NCBI GenBank assembly: GCA_964499955.1
Contig: CAZCMI010000004.1
Coordinates: 1 to 42,552, forward strand
DNA from: JAJYIV01 sp964499955
GTDB lineage: Bacteria; Patescibacteriota; Patescibacteriia; UBA9934; GWF2-40-263
Length of the DNA stretch: 42,552 nucleotides
Reading direction: 5' to 3'
Shown: in pieces, positions 1 through 7,565 of the stretch
How the letters are laid out: every line of letters begins with the position of its first letter
How positions within the stretch are numbered: the first letter of the stretch is position 1
The notes under the pieces: generated by a model
The model's input: only the letters and a program-made list of their open reading frames with translations
Databases searched by the model: none
What the model was told of the DNA's origin: nothing
Program-made: the position numbers and the translations under genes

Positions 1-2
1 TG

Positions 3-179
3 GCGTCCTCGCACCGCTGGGTGCGCGTTTTCGGCGTCGTGGTGCTGTTTTCCGCGGCGGTGGCCGCCATGGCCGCGCGCATGTCGTTCCCGTCGGTCTG
101 GTGCTTTTTCGCCGCCGCCCTCAGCGGGCTGGTCCTCGTACACGTGTACGCCGCGCCGCGGGAACGGAGAACCGGCTGA
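3..179 (+). CDS. C-terminal end of a membrane protein (5' truncated by window edge)
   Basis: An open frame enters from the left edge and ends at TGA 177-179, giving the last 58 residues. They contain two hydrophobic stretches, one around VFGVVVLFSAAVAAMAA and one around VWCFFAAALSGLVLVHVY. They end in a short positively charged tail (PRERRTG), so the tail is probably cytoplasmic. No catalytic motif is visible. The gene is on the same strand as the two secreted-protein genes that follow, 79 bp away. The family cannot be named from this fragment. Confidence 0.6.
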   Translation, partial: ASSHRWVRVFGVVVLFSAAVAAMAARMSFPSVWCFFAAALSGLVLVHVYAAPRERRTG

Positions 180-223
180 GCATACGATAGCCCGGGTGCG
201 GCATACGCTTCAACTCCGCGTCG

Positions 224-232
224 TGGTATCAT
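224..232 (+). promoter_or_regulatory. extended -10 promoter element upstream of the first secreted-protein gene
   Basis: TG-G-TATCAT forms an extended -10 box. No convincing -35 lies 16-18 bp upstream. Transcription would start near 239, about 20 nt before the ATG at 259. Confidence 0.4.
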
Positions 233-258
233 GCACGTAATCAATCATCACCGCGTCT

Positions 259-1521
259 ATGACCAAGCACCATCAACATCTGATGTTCGGACTCGCCGTC
301 GGCATCTGCGCCACGGCCGTTACGTTTTACGCGTCCAAGCAGATTTGGAGCGCCCCGCCCGATTCGCCGTACCTGCCCGGCGAAACCCTGGCGCCTTCCT
401 GCGCCCCCGGCAGCACGAATTGCACCGTGGTTCCGCCCGCCGCCTCCGGTGCGAACGCGGACATCACGTCGCTGGCGGCCTTGGCGTCGCTGTCGGTTTC
501 GGGTAACGACGCCTCCATGCCGGTGGCGTCGTTCAGCTTTGACGGGACGGTGCCGGAGTTCCTCGGCGCCGTGCTGGCCGTGGATGCCGTGACGGCGTCC
601 GGCGGGGGATTGGCCGGTGTCTACACGACGATCACGCCCGCTCCCGCCGCGGAGGAGGTCTTGCCGACCTTCGGGTTTTTCTCCGTTCTGTCTGACGACG
701 AGCCGGGGTACGCCGACGTCAGGCCGTTCATGGTTCTCGCCGTGGGAGAAGACCTGCCGCTCGCCACGAGTGCGTATCGGGGATGGGGCGAGTTTGTCGC
801 GTATTCAGGCGATATCGAAGTGGACGCCCCCGCACCCGTCATGATCGATGGAAATCCGCGGCGGCCGTGGGTGAAAGGTGTGAACGTGGAGATCAGGGAT
901 ATCAGCGAAGGCGGCAATTACCCGGAAAGCATCGAAGGGGCGCATTTCAGCGTGTCGGGTTCGCATGCGGACACGAGTGTCGTCGGCATGACGTTGGCCA
1001 GCCGAGGCGCGTACACGGGCGACGTCGGCCTGCGGGTGCACGGAAGCGTCCAGGACGGCAACGTCCCCGCGTGGAACCGGGGCGTTGAATTCTTCGGCGT
1101 GGAGACGGAGTTGTATTCCTTCGAAACGCTGACCATGCACGGACGGGAAGGATTCGAATGGATGACCGACGAAGGGACGCTTGTTTCCTCGCTCCCCCAA
1201 CGGATCCTCGTAACCCACGGCGCGCAGGCGGACCAGGCGTACCAGTACGACACGCCGTCGGAGGGTGGAACGGTCGCGGTGAATCCCGGCGTGCGCCGTC
1301 TGATCGTCGATCCTGCCGGCCCGCTGGAGAACCTGACCGTCATTTTTCCGGCGAACCCCGTGGACGGGCAACTGGTGACGGTGACGTTCACGCAGGACAT
1401 CGACAATACGATCTTTGACACGCCTGGCGCCTCCTTCGGTTCCATCGCCCATGACCATCCGCTGTTCGGCGCGACCTTCCTGTACGTCGAAAGCGTTAAC
1501 ACGTGGTTCGTAACCGACTAA
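259..1521 (+). CDS. secreted/surface protein with phage-appendage-like C-terminal domain
   Basis: Predicted 420 aa. Residues 7-26 form an N-terminal hydrophobic segment (signal anchor or signal peptide). It is followed by a linker containing PGETLAPSCAPGSTNC, a motif common at the mature N-terminus of exported proteins in Patescibacteria. The middle is a beta-rich stretch without recognisable catalytic residues. The last ~100 residues (GGTVAVNPGVRRLIVDPAG, LTVIFPANPVDGQLVTVTF, FLYVESVNTWFV) follow the pattern of a beta-sandwich seen at the ends of phage and prophage structural proteins (a 'LTIxLPAxPxDGQ...TWY'-type layout). The stop is 4 bp before the next start, so the two genes are almost certainly co-transcribed. 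A cell-surface structural or adhesive role is inferred, not shown. Confidence 0.8.
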   Translation: MTKHHQHLMFGLAVGICATAVTFYASKQIWSAPPDSPYLPGETLAPSCAPGSTNCTVVPPAASGANADITSLAALASLSVSGNDASMPVASFSFDGTVPEFLGAVLAVDAVTASGGGLAGVYTTITPAPAAEEVLPTFGFFSVLSDDEPGYADVRPFMVLAVGEDLPLATSAYRGWGEFVAYSGDIEVDAPAPVMIDGNPRRPWVKGVNVEIRDISEGGNYPESIEGAHFSVSGSHADTSVVGMTLASRGAYTGDVGLRVHGSVQDGNVPAWNRGVEFFGVETELYSFETLTMHGREGFEWMTDEGTLVSSLPQRILVTHGAQADQAYQYDTPSEGGTVAVNPGVRRLIVDPAGPLENLTVIFPANPVDGQLVTVTFTQDIDNTIFDTPGASFGSIAHDHPLFGATFLYVESVNTWFVTD

Positions 1522-1525
1522 TCTT

Positions 1526-3151
1526 GTGCGCCGCGTTCTCGGTTTTTCGCTCGCCCTTCTGGCCGTCGGCGGCATCGCAGCCGTGCCGGCCTTTTTGGCC
1601 TTGCGGGCGTCGCCTACCAACGGACCCATCGACGCGCAGGAACAATACGCCTGGGGCAACGTGCTCGGCTGGGTGAATTTCGGTACGCCGGGCGGCAACG
1701 TGCGCGTGACGGACGCCGGCATCACCGGCTACGCGTGGAGCGCCAATTACGGCTGGATCAACTTGAACCCGCCCGGCAGCGGCGTCACGAACGACGCAGA
1801 GGGGACCTTGGCCGGTTCCGCCTGGGGCGAACACGTCGGGTGGATCCATTTCGACGGCGTGACCATCGGCACGGACGGCCGGTTTGCCGGATACGCCGCG
1901 TTGGACGGTTTGGGTTCGCTCAGCATGAACTGCGCCAACACGTCCTCGTGCGGGGAAAGCGATTTCAAGGTGCGGACGGAATGGCGGCCCGCGTCCGTGC
2001 GGACGGGCGGAGGAGGCGGCAGCAACAATCCGCCGCCGAATATCATTCCCGGCGGGGTGGAAGTAGACGAACCGGTGTGCGTGCTGGCCGGTCCCAACGG
2101 CGGGGAAACGTACGTGGCCGGAGGCCAGGCGCCCGTCGGATGGACGTCGGGCGGGCCGGGCATCGTCAACGTCGCCCTCGGGTATTCCACCGATGGCGGC
2201 GACCGCTGGACGCTGATCGAAGCGAGCGTCCCGCACACGTCGGGTTCGTACCTGTGGCGCATTCCCGAGGACGCGGCGTCCGATACCGTGCGGATTCGCG
2301 TGGAATGCCGGGACGCGGGTTCGGCAACCGTCGCCTCGAGTATGAGCGAAGGGACGTTCCGCATTTTGCCGCCGGGCACGCCGTTGCCGGAGGAAGAAGT
2401 TGAACCTCCCGAACCGGAACCGCCGGTCCTGCCGCCCGAAGTCCCGGCCGTGCCGAACGCCTGCGAACTGAGCCGGGCGGTCACGAACGCGTACCTGCCG
2501 TACGGCTTGCAGGTGGACGACATCATCAAGCTGGCGGATGACGGCAATCCCGCCACGTGGGAGGACTCGGTCGTGTACCACGTCGGCGTGGACGGGCAGC
2601 GGCATCCGTTCCCGGACGCGCGCATCTTCTCCACCTGGCACACGGACTTTTCGCGGGTGAAAATCGTCCCGCGCGACGTCCTGAACCGCCTGCCGCTCGG
2701 CCGCCCGGTGCTGGTGCGCCCCGGCACGCTGTGGATCAAGATGCCGAGCGACGCCAAAACGTATCTCGTGGAACCGGAAGGGTACATCCTGCGTTGGATC
2801 GTGAACGAGGACGTGGCCGCGCGCCTGGCCGGGCCGCAGTGGAACCAAAACATCATCGACGTGGACGAACGCCTGTTCAACCGCTTCCAGCGCGGGGACG
2901 ACGTGACGATGCTCACGTTGGAAACGGGTTGGCCCACGGGTTCGCTGGTGCGCGAAACGGCCGACGGCCCGACGTGGTACGTGAACCACCGCGTCCGCCG
3001 CCTGGTCACCGTGCAGCCAGTGAACGATTCGAACGGCTTCCAAACCCGCTTCATCCGTACGACGGGTCCCGGCGGCTGGCAGCGCCTGCCGGAATCCCTG
3101 CCCGTGCGGGACGGGGACGAGGAAATGCTGTGCATGCACCGCGGGTTCTGA
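1526..3151 (+). CDS. secreted protein with WxGW-type repeats and a C-terminal patescibacterial surface domain
   Basis: Predicted 541 aa, starting at GTG 1526 just after the previous stop. Residues 1-27 look like a signal peptide. Residues ~40-125 hold repeated WGNVLGWVNF / GYAWSANYGWINL / WGEHVGWIHF units, widespread in exported proteins of candidate phyla. A Gly/Asn/Pro-rich linker follows, then an Ig-like segment (GPNGGETYVAGGQAPVGW ... YLWRIP) and a Pro/Glu-rich spacer (~285-305). The last 230 residues begin VDDIIKLADDGNPATWEDSV and contain VYHVGVDGQRHPFPDARIF and TLWIKMPSDAKTYLVEPEG. This matches a tandem domain found in many CPR surface proteins. Biochemical function is unknown. A stem-loop terminator follows at 3196. 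Confidence 0.85.
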   Translation: MRRVLGFSLALLAVGGIAAVPAFLALRASPTNGPIDAQEQYAWGNVLGWVNFGTPGGNVRVTDAGITGYAWSANYGWINLNPPGSGVTNDAEGTLAGSAWGEHVGWIHFDGVTIGTDGRFAGYAALDGLGSLSMNCANTSSCGESDFKVRTEWRPASVRTGGGGGSNNPPPNIIPGGVEVDEPVCVLAGPNGGETYVAGGQAPVGWTSGGPGIVNVALGYSTDGGDRWTLIEASVPHTSGSYLWRIPEDAASDTVRIRVECRDAGSATVASSMSEGTFRILPPGTPLPEEEVEPPEPEPPVLPPEVPAVPNACELSRAVTNAYLPYGLQVDDIIKLADDGNPATWEDSVVYHVGVDGQRHPFPDARIFSTWHTDFSRVKIVPRDVLNRLPLGRPVLVRPGTLWIKMPSDAKTYLVEPEGYILRWIVNEDVAARLAGPQWNQNIIDVDERLFNRFQRGDDVTMLTLETGWPTGSLVRETADGPTWYVNHRVRRLVTVQPVNDSNGFQTRFIRTTGPGGWQRLPESLPVRDGDEEMLCMHRGF

Positions 3152-3168
3152 CGAACGTGCCCGCGGCC

Positions 3169-3197
3169 GACGCCGACGCTGACGCTGATGCTGACGC
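3169..3197 (+). repeat. short tandem hexamer repeat (GACGCY)
   Basis: Five near-perfect units (GACGCC, GACGCT, GACGCT, GATGCT, then partial GACGC) lie between the stop codon of the surface protein and the terminator. They are non-coding here. Confidence 0.7.
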
Positions 3198-3226
3198 GCC
3201 TCCTTTGCGGGGGCGCGTTTGCGTTT
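3196..3226 (+). terminator. rho-independent terminator of the surface-protein operon
   Basis: An 8-bp stem (3196-3203 with 3209-3216, one G-T pair) with loop TTTGC is followed by GTTTGCGTTT. The T-tract is interrupted, so strength is uncertain. Confidence 0.55.
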
Positions 3227-3232
3227 CGACGA

Positions 3233-3261
3233 TTGCCGGGCGCGCGGTTTCCCCGTACACT
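3233..3261 (+). promoter_or_regulatory. promoter of the CobW-type GTPase gene
   Basis: TTGCCG (3233-3238), a 17-bp spacer and TACACT (3256-3261). The ATG begins 9 nt after the -10 box, so the mRNA leader would be only about 2-3 nt. Confidence 0.6.
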
Positions 3262-3270
3262 GCGCGGCGT

Positions 3271-4233
3271 ATGAACGCTCCCATTCCCGTTACGATTCTC
3301 ACCGGTTTCCTCGGCGCGGGGAAGACCACGCTGTTGAACCGCCTGCTGACGGAATTCCACGGCCGCCGCGTGGCCGTCGTGGTGAACGAATTCGGCGACG
3401 TGGGCATCGACGACCGCCTGCTGCCGGGCGGCACGGACACGACCGTCACCCTGTCCAACGGGGCGATTTGCTGCGCGGCGCTTGGCGACACGGCCAACGC
3501 CCTGGCGCAATTGCTGGACCTGCGGGCGGAAGGCGACTTGGAGCGCGTGTTCATTGAAACCACCGGCCTGGCCGACCCGTTCCCGCTCATCAAGGCGTTT
3601 TTGAACCGTCCGTCCCTGGCCAAGGCCTACGCGTTGGACGGCATCGTCACCGTGGCGGATGCCTTCCACATGGAAGACCAGTTGGTGTCCATGCCCGAGG
3701 CGCGGCAGCAGTTCGAGGCGGCGGACCTGGTGATCTTGAACAAAACGGACCTCGTGGCGCCGGCCGACGTCGAACAGGCGGAGGGGCGGATCCGGGAGAT
3801 CAATCCGGCCGCCCGCGTGGTGCGGACGGAACGCGCCGCCGTGCCGTTGGACGTCCTGTTCGCGCCCGTGGAAGGCCCGCGCGCGTACGAGCAGGCCGAA
3901 GGGTTCCGCGCGAACCGCCATTCCCACAACCCCGGCGTCATGTCCGTGGCCCTGGCGGAAGAGCGGCCACTCGCGTTGGACCGCGTGGCGCATTGGATCG
4001 GCGCGGAATTGGTGCTGAATGCCGACAAGCTCATGCGCTACAAAGGCATTCTGTACATTGCGGGCAGGGAAGAGCGTTTCGTGTTCCAAGGCGTGCACCA
4101 CCAGTTTGAAACCGTGCCGGACCGGCCGTGGCGGCCGGGCGAACCGCGCCGCAGCGACGTCGTGCTGATTGGCCGGGACTTGGACCGCGCGGCCTTCGAG
4201 GCGTCGTTCCGCGCGTGCGCGGCGGAGGGTTGA
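3271..4233 (+). CDS. CobW/COG0523-family GTP-binding protein (putative metallochaperone)
   Basis: Predicted 320 aa. The N-terminal G domain shows Walker A GFLGAGKTT (12-20), the family motif NEFGDVGID (39-47) and the guanine-specificity motif NKTD. The C-terminal CobW_C domain is recognisable (YKGILYIAGREERFVFQG ... RSDVVLIGRDLD). The family couples GTP hydrolysis to delivery of Zn, Co or other metals. The usual metal-binding Cys-x-Cys-Cys reads Ala65-Ile-Cys67-Cys68, so the first cysteine is missing. The start at 3271 is favoured because the family N-terminus begins there and a promoter lies just upstream, although the frame stays open further 5'. The substrate metal and partner cannot be told from context. 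Confidence 0.9.
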   Translation: MNAPIPVTILTGFLGAGKTTLLNRLLTEFHGRRVAVVVNEFGDVGIDDRLLPGGTDTTVTLSNGAICCAALGDTANALAQLLDLRAEGDLERVFIETTGLADPFPLIKAFLNRPSLAKAYALDGIVTVADAFHMEDQLVSMPEARQQFEAADLVILNKTDLVAPADVEQAEGRIREINPAARVVRTERAAVPLDVLFAPVEGPRAYEQAEGFRANRHSHNPGVMSVALAEERPLALDRVAHWIGAELVLNADKLMRYKGILYIAGREERFVFQGVHHQFETVPDRPWRPGEPRRSDVVLIGRDLDRAAFEASFRACAAEG

Positions 4234-4250
4234 TGCCTTCGGGCCGGGGG

Positions 4251-4278
4251 TTGACTTCCTATTCGGAAACCGTAATAA
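4251..4278 (+). promoter_or_regulatory. promoter of the marR-gpsA pair
   Basis: TTGACT (4251-4256), 16-bp spacer, TAATAA (4273-4278), in a locally AT-rich stretch. Expected start near 4285, about 35 nt before the ATG at 4321. No Shine-Dalgarno is evident in the pyrimidine-rich leader. Confidence 0.6.
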
Positions 4279-4320
4279 TAACCGCGAGGACTGTTTTTTC
4301 TTTTCCGTTCGAGACGCCGT

Positions 4321-4719
4321 ATGAAATACGATAAAACCGAAACCCTGCTCGCCCTGTACCGCTTGGGCCGCCGCATCAAGTTCGCCGCCAAGGCAGGCAG
4401 CACGGATTCCATGCTGACGGCCGCCATCCTTATTTCTTTGGACGAACAACCGGTTACGCTGTCCGAGCTGGGCGAGGATCTCGCCATGAAGCCCGCCGCC
4501 ATGTCGGAACAGATCGGCAAGCTGGAAGCCGACGGCCTGCTCACGAAAAAAACCGGCAGCGACCGCCGGTCCCGCTTCCTGCACCTCACCGCCGCGGGCC
4601 GCCGTGCCGCGCGCGAGCTGCGCGACGCCTTGGAAGAACACGGGGCCGCCGTCTTTTCCGCCATCCCCGCGTCCGAACTCGCGGCCGTGCGCAAGACGCT
4701 CGCCCGTCTTGTCGTTTAA
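4321..4719 (+). CDS. MarR-family winged-helix transcriptional regulator
   Basis: Predicted 132 aa. A central winged helix-turn-helix is visible: VTLSELGEDLAMKPAAMSEQ for the HTH, then LEADGLLTKKTGSDRRSRFLHLT for the wing, with a LTAAGRRAARELRDAL dimerisation helix typical of MarR. Such proteins bind palindromic operators as dimers and are released by small ligands or oxidation. This one has no cysteine. It lies 10 bp before gpsA and shares its promoter, so it may regulate itself together with gpsA. Its target is not visible. Confidence 0.88.
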   Translation: MKYDKTETLLALYRLGRRIKFAAKAGSTDSMLTAAILISLDEQPVTLSELGEDLAMKPAAMSEQIGKLEADGLLTKKTGSDRRSRFLHLTAAGRRAARELRDALEEHGAAVFSAIPASELAAVRKTLARLVV

Positions 4720-4729
4720 GGCGCATCGT

Positions 4730-5644
4730 ATGACCTTCGCCCTCATTGGCGCCGGAGCCATCGGAAACGCCGTGCGGTTCCTGTTGGAACGCGCGGGGCA
4801 TTCGGTACGCGCCTGGGACGCCGACCCCGCCCGCGCGGACGCCGGCATGACGCCCGCCGCCGCGGTGGAAAACGCCGAAGCCGTGTTTTTGTGCGTGCCG
4901 TCCTGGGCCGTTTCGGATGCGTTGCGAAGCGTCCAACCGCACGTGTCCGCGCACGCGGCCGTGGTGGCGCTCACCAAGGGGGTGGAGCCGGAAAGCGGCT
5001 TGTTCATGGATGCGTTTTTGCAGGAGCGGCTGCCGGGGCGCCCCGTCGCGCTGTTGGCCGGCCCCATGTTGGCCGCGGAATTGCGGGAGGGGAATGGGGG
5101 CGCGGCGTGTGTCGCTTCTCCCGATATGGCCGCGGCGCGCCGCGTGTCGGCGTGGTTTGACGGCAGCGGTTTGCGCGCGGAACCGACGGACGACCTGGCG
5201 GGCGTTGCCGCCGCATCCGTATTGAAGAACGTCTATGCGCTCGGGCTGGGCATGGCCGCCGCCTTGGGCTGGGGCGAGAACAAACGCGGGTGGTTCGCGG
5301 GCGAAGCCGTGCGGGAGATGGCCCGCCTGCTGCCTGTTTTTGGCGGGCGCACGGAAACGGCTCTCTCGCCGGCAGGCGCGGGCGATTTGATCGCCACGGG
5401 GTTCAGCCCGGCGTCCAAGAACCATGCCGTGGGCGCGGAAATCGCGCGGACGGGAACCCATGCCTCGCCGTCGGAGGGAAGCGCGGCCCTGCCTGCGTTG
5501 GAACGTCGTGTCGAGAACATGGCCGCCTATCCGCTCCTGCAAGCCGTGGCCGATGCCGCGGCCAGGCGCCGGACGGCGGCCGAGGCCTTGGAAGACGCGT
5601 TCACCACGCCGGTTCCCGCGGGCGGCGCGGCAGCCGTGGAATAA
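4730..5644 (+). CDS. gpsA: glycerol-3-phosphate dehydrogenase [NAD(P)+]
   Basis: Predicted 304 aa. It makes sn-glycerol 3-phosphate from dihydroxyacetone phosphate for phospholipid synthesis. Visible features: Rossmann motif GAGAIG (7-12), LTKGVE with the catalytic-region lysine (83), LAGPMLAAEL, the LKN motif (K166, N167) and GAGDLIATGFSPASKN (217-231), which replaces the more usual TCxSxxSRN. Length is slightly short of the common ~330 aa. The ATG at 4730 is chosen because the nucleotide-binding strand starts there, although the frame continues upstream inside marR. The stop codon overlaps the T-tract of the convergent neighbour's terminator. Confidence 0.93.
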   Translation: MTFALIGAGAIGNAVRFLLERAGHSVRAWDADPARADAGMTPAAAVENAEAVFLCVPSWAVSDALRSVQPHVSAHAAVVALTKGVEPESGLFMDAFLQERLPGRPVALLAGPMLAAELREGNGGAACVASPDMAAARRVSAWFDGSGLRAEPTDDLAGVAAASVLKNVYALGLGMAAALGWGENKRGWFAGEAVREMARLLPVFGGRTETALSPAGAGDLIATGFSPASKNHAVGAEIARTGTHASPSEGSAALPALERRVENMAAYPLLQAVADAAARRRTAAEALEDAFTTPVPAGGAAAVE

Positions 5645-5668
5645 AAAAGAACCGCGCAACGGCGGTTC
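5643..5668 (-). terminator. terminator of the convergent hypothetical gene
   Basis: On the minus strand a 7-bp stem (5668-5662 with 5655-5649) is followed by six T (5648-5643). No T-run follows on the plus strand, so it acts mainly leftward. Confidence 0.75.
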
Positions 5669-5694
5669 ACGTACGTCGGGCCTGCGCCCGTCCG

Positions 5695-6582
5695 TCAGAA
5701 GGCCTGTTCGAATGCGTAACAGGCCTTTTTGAATTCCCGCGTCTTCACCGTTTCCGCCAGCGTGCGGAGACGGTCCAGCGCGGCTCGCTCGGGACGCCGC
5801 CCCTCAGGCGCCGCCTCCCAGCGCTTGGCCAAGCGATCGAGTTCCGCCTGGCGCCGTCGCCGTTCCTCTTCTTCCATCTGCCGTTCGGCGAGCCGGCGGG
5901 CGATTTCCTCCTCTTTCTCCTTCCGCCGCCGCTCCGCTTCACGGACGCGGGCACGAAACGCTTCGAGGGATTCGCCCGGCCTGTGCCGGCAGCCCACGGC
6001 GTTGCCGCGTTCCGTCAACTTCACGCGTTCCCGCTCCTCCTGCCACGCCTGGTCCCATTCCTTGACGAGACGTTCGGCGTCCTTCGTCCGCCCTTCCGCC
6101 AAGAGCGCTTCGACGTCCGAAAGGCAGTCCAACGCCTGGGCGCGGGTCCGCAGGCTGGCGGCCTTGTCCGGGCGTTTGGGAACGTCCTGCGCGTGCGGGT
6201 GTTTCTGAGGGCCTGCGTCCACATCGGCAAACCGTTCGGCGAAGGTGGCGGCCACGGCGTACGTGGACGTGTCCGGTCGGACGGCACGTATCGCGGCGTG
6301 GAATTCCGTGAACAGACCGGGTTCCGTTGACCGCAGGGCACCCATGAGGGCACTGGCGGTCACGAAGGTCAGGCAGTCTTCCTCCGACGGAAACGCCAGA
6401 TCGGCGGCGAAGAGCCGGGAGAGCTTTCGGAGACCCTTTATGGACATGTGGCGCACGGCCGTTTCCAGCCGTTCGTGAACGGGCGGGGGCATGTCGCGTC
6501 CAAGCACGGCGCGGAAGTCTTCCACGAAGACCTTCAACATCGCGCTCACGTACGGCCTTGTGATTTCCTGGGATTGGGTCAC
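5695..6582 (-). CDS. hypothetical protein with charged coiled-coil region
   Basis: Predicted 295 aa from GTG at 6582, which follows GGAGG with suitable spacing. The frame stays open for 32 more codons upstream, but those overlap the promoter. Residues ~1-130 are mixed alpha. Residues ~155-265 are very rich in Glu, Arg and Lys (AERRRKEKEEEIARRLAERQ) and should form a long helix or coiled coil. No signal peptide, TM segment or catalytic motif is seen, and I do not recognise the family. It has its own promoter and terminator and stands alone between gpsA and xthA. Confidence 0.75.
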   Translation of the reverse strand: MTQSQEITRPYVSAMLKVFVEDFRAVLGRDMPPPVHERLETAVRHMSIKGLRKLSRLFAADLAFPSEEDCLTFVTASALMGALRSTEPGLFTEFHAAIRAVRPDTSTYAVAATFAERFADVDAGPQKHPHAQDVPKRPDKAASLRTRAQALDCLSDVEALLAEGRTKDAERLVKEWDQAWQEERERVKLTERGNAVGCRHRPGESLEAFRARVREAERRRKEKEEEIARRLAERQMEEEERRRRQAELDRLAKRWEAAPEGRRPERAALDRLRTLAETVKTREFKKACYAFEQAF

Positions 6583-6616
6583 GTCTTCCTCCGTTCCGGC
6601 TCCATGCCGGCCGCCC

Positions 6617-6645
6617 AACCTAGGCGCTTTTCGGCGCGCTGTCAA
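6617..6645 (-). promoter_or_regulatory. promoter of the coiled-coil hypothetical gene
   Basis: On the minus strand TTGACA (6645-6640), 17-bp spacer, TAGGTT (6622-6617). The leader to the GTG at 6582 would be about 28 nt. Confidence 0.65.
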
Positions 6646-6686
6646 CGCCGGACCGCCGGGCGGAGCAAACCGTTTCATTCCGCCCG

Positions 6687-6695
6687 TGTTATACT
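6687..6695 (+). promoter_or_regulatory. extended -10 promoter of xthA
   Basis: TG-T-TATACT is a strong extended -10. A weak -35 lies near 6667. The leader would be about 24 nt. Confidence 0.55.
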
Positions 6696-6725
6696 CGCCC
6701 CGATGGACGCCTCCATTTTCTTCCT

Positions 6726-7535
6726 ATGCCCAAGACCCTCCGCCTCGTTTCCTGGAATGTGAACGGCATCCGCGCCGTCATCAACAAAGGCGCGTTTGCC
6801 GCATTCATGAGCACATACGACCCCGACATCCTGTGCCTGCAGGAAACGAAGGCGAAGCGCGGCCAGGCGGAAATCGACCTGCCCGCGTACGAGGAATATT
6901 GGAACAGCGCCGACAAGGCCGGGTACAGCGGCACGGCCATCTTCAGCAAGATCAAGCCGTTGTCGGTCCTGTACGGGTTCGCCGACGGCATCGCCGAGCG
7001 GTACGGCCTCACCGCCGACGGGTACGGCGACCCGACCAAGGAAGGCCGGGTGATCAGCGCCGAATTCGAGGACTTCTGGGTGGTGACGGTGTACACGCCG
7101 AACAGCAAGGAGGATTTGTCGCGCCTGAAGCTGCGACACGAGCAATGGGACCCGGCGTTTTTGGCGCACCTCAAGGCGTTGGAAAAGACCAAGCCCGTGC
7201 TGGCGTGCGGCGATTTGAACGTGGCCCATACGGAGGACGACCTGGCCAACCCGAAGCAAAACGTCGGCAAGCACGGGTTCACCGACGAAGAACGCGCGGG
7301 GTTCCAGCGGTTGTTGGACGCCGGATTCATCGATACGTTCCGCTTGTTCACGCAGGGCAAGGGGCATTACAGCTGGTGGTCGCATTGGGCGAACGCCCGT
7401 GCGCGCAACGTGGGCTGGCGCATCGACTATTGGCTGGCCAGCGCCGCCCTGAAGAAGCGCCTCACGTCAGCTGCCATCCACGCCGAACAACTGGGCTCCG
7501 ACCATTGCCCGGTGGAGGTGCGGTTGGCCGTATAA
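6726..7535 (+). CDS. xthA: exodeoxyribonuclease III (AP endonuclease)
   Basis: Predicted 269 aa, the normal family length. It cleaves 5' of abasic sites and degrades 3' ends in base-excision repair. All signatures of the Mg-dependent ExoIII/EEP fold are present: SWNVNGIRA, LCLQETK (metal-binding Glu), GYSGTAIFSK, YTPNS, CGDLNVAHTE, RIDYW and GSDHCPV with the catalytic His. The ATG at 6726 gives the standard N-terminus. An overlapping out-of-frame ATG at 6703 leads only to a short frame. Confidence 0.95.
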   Translation: MPKTLRLVSWNVNGIRAVINKGAFAAFMSTYDPDILCLQETKAKRGQAEIDLPAYEEYWNSADKAGYSGTAIFSKIKPLSVLYGFADGIAERYGLTADGYGDPTKEGRVISAEFEDFWVVTVYTPNSKEDLSRLKLRHEQWDPAFLAHLKALEKTKPVLACGDLNVAHTEDDLANPKQNVGKHGFTDEERAGFQRLLDAGFIDTFRLFTQGKGHYSWWSHWANARARNVGWRIDYWLASAALKKRLTSAAIHAEQLGSDHCPVEVRLAV

Positions 7536-7560
7536 AAAACCGCCCGTTTCGTTCGGGCGG
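7534..7560 (-). terminator. terminator of the sigma-factor gene
   Basis: Minus-strand stem CCGCCCG/CGGGCGG (7560-7554 with 7546-7540) is followed by a T-run (7539-7534) that overlaps the xthA stop codon. Confidence 0.75.
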
Positions 7561-7565
7561 CCGTG

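Noticed and set aside
1747..5067. Very long open frame on the minus strand antisense to the surface protein, CobW and gpsA genes
   Set aside because: It is a high-GC shadow: low-complexity Arg/Gly/Pro-rich translation, no motifs, and all overlapped genes have clear family signatures on the other strand.
4321..5644. MarR-gpsA as a dedicated lipid-stress regulatory system
   Set aside because: Only adjacency supports it; no palindromic operator could be identified confidently between 4233 and 4321.
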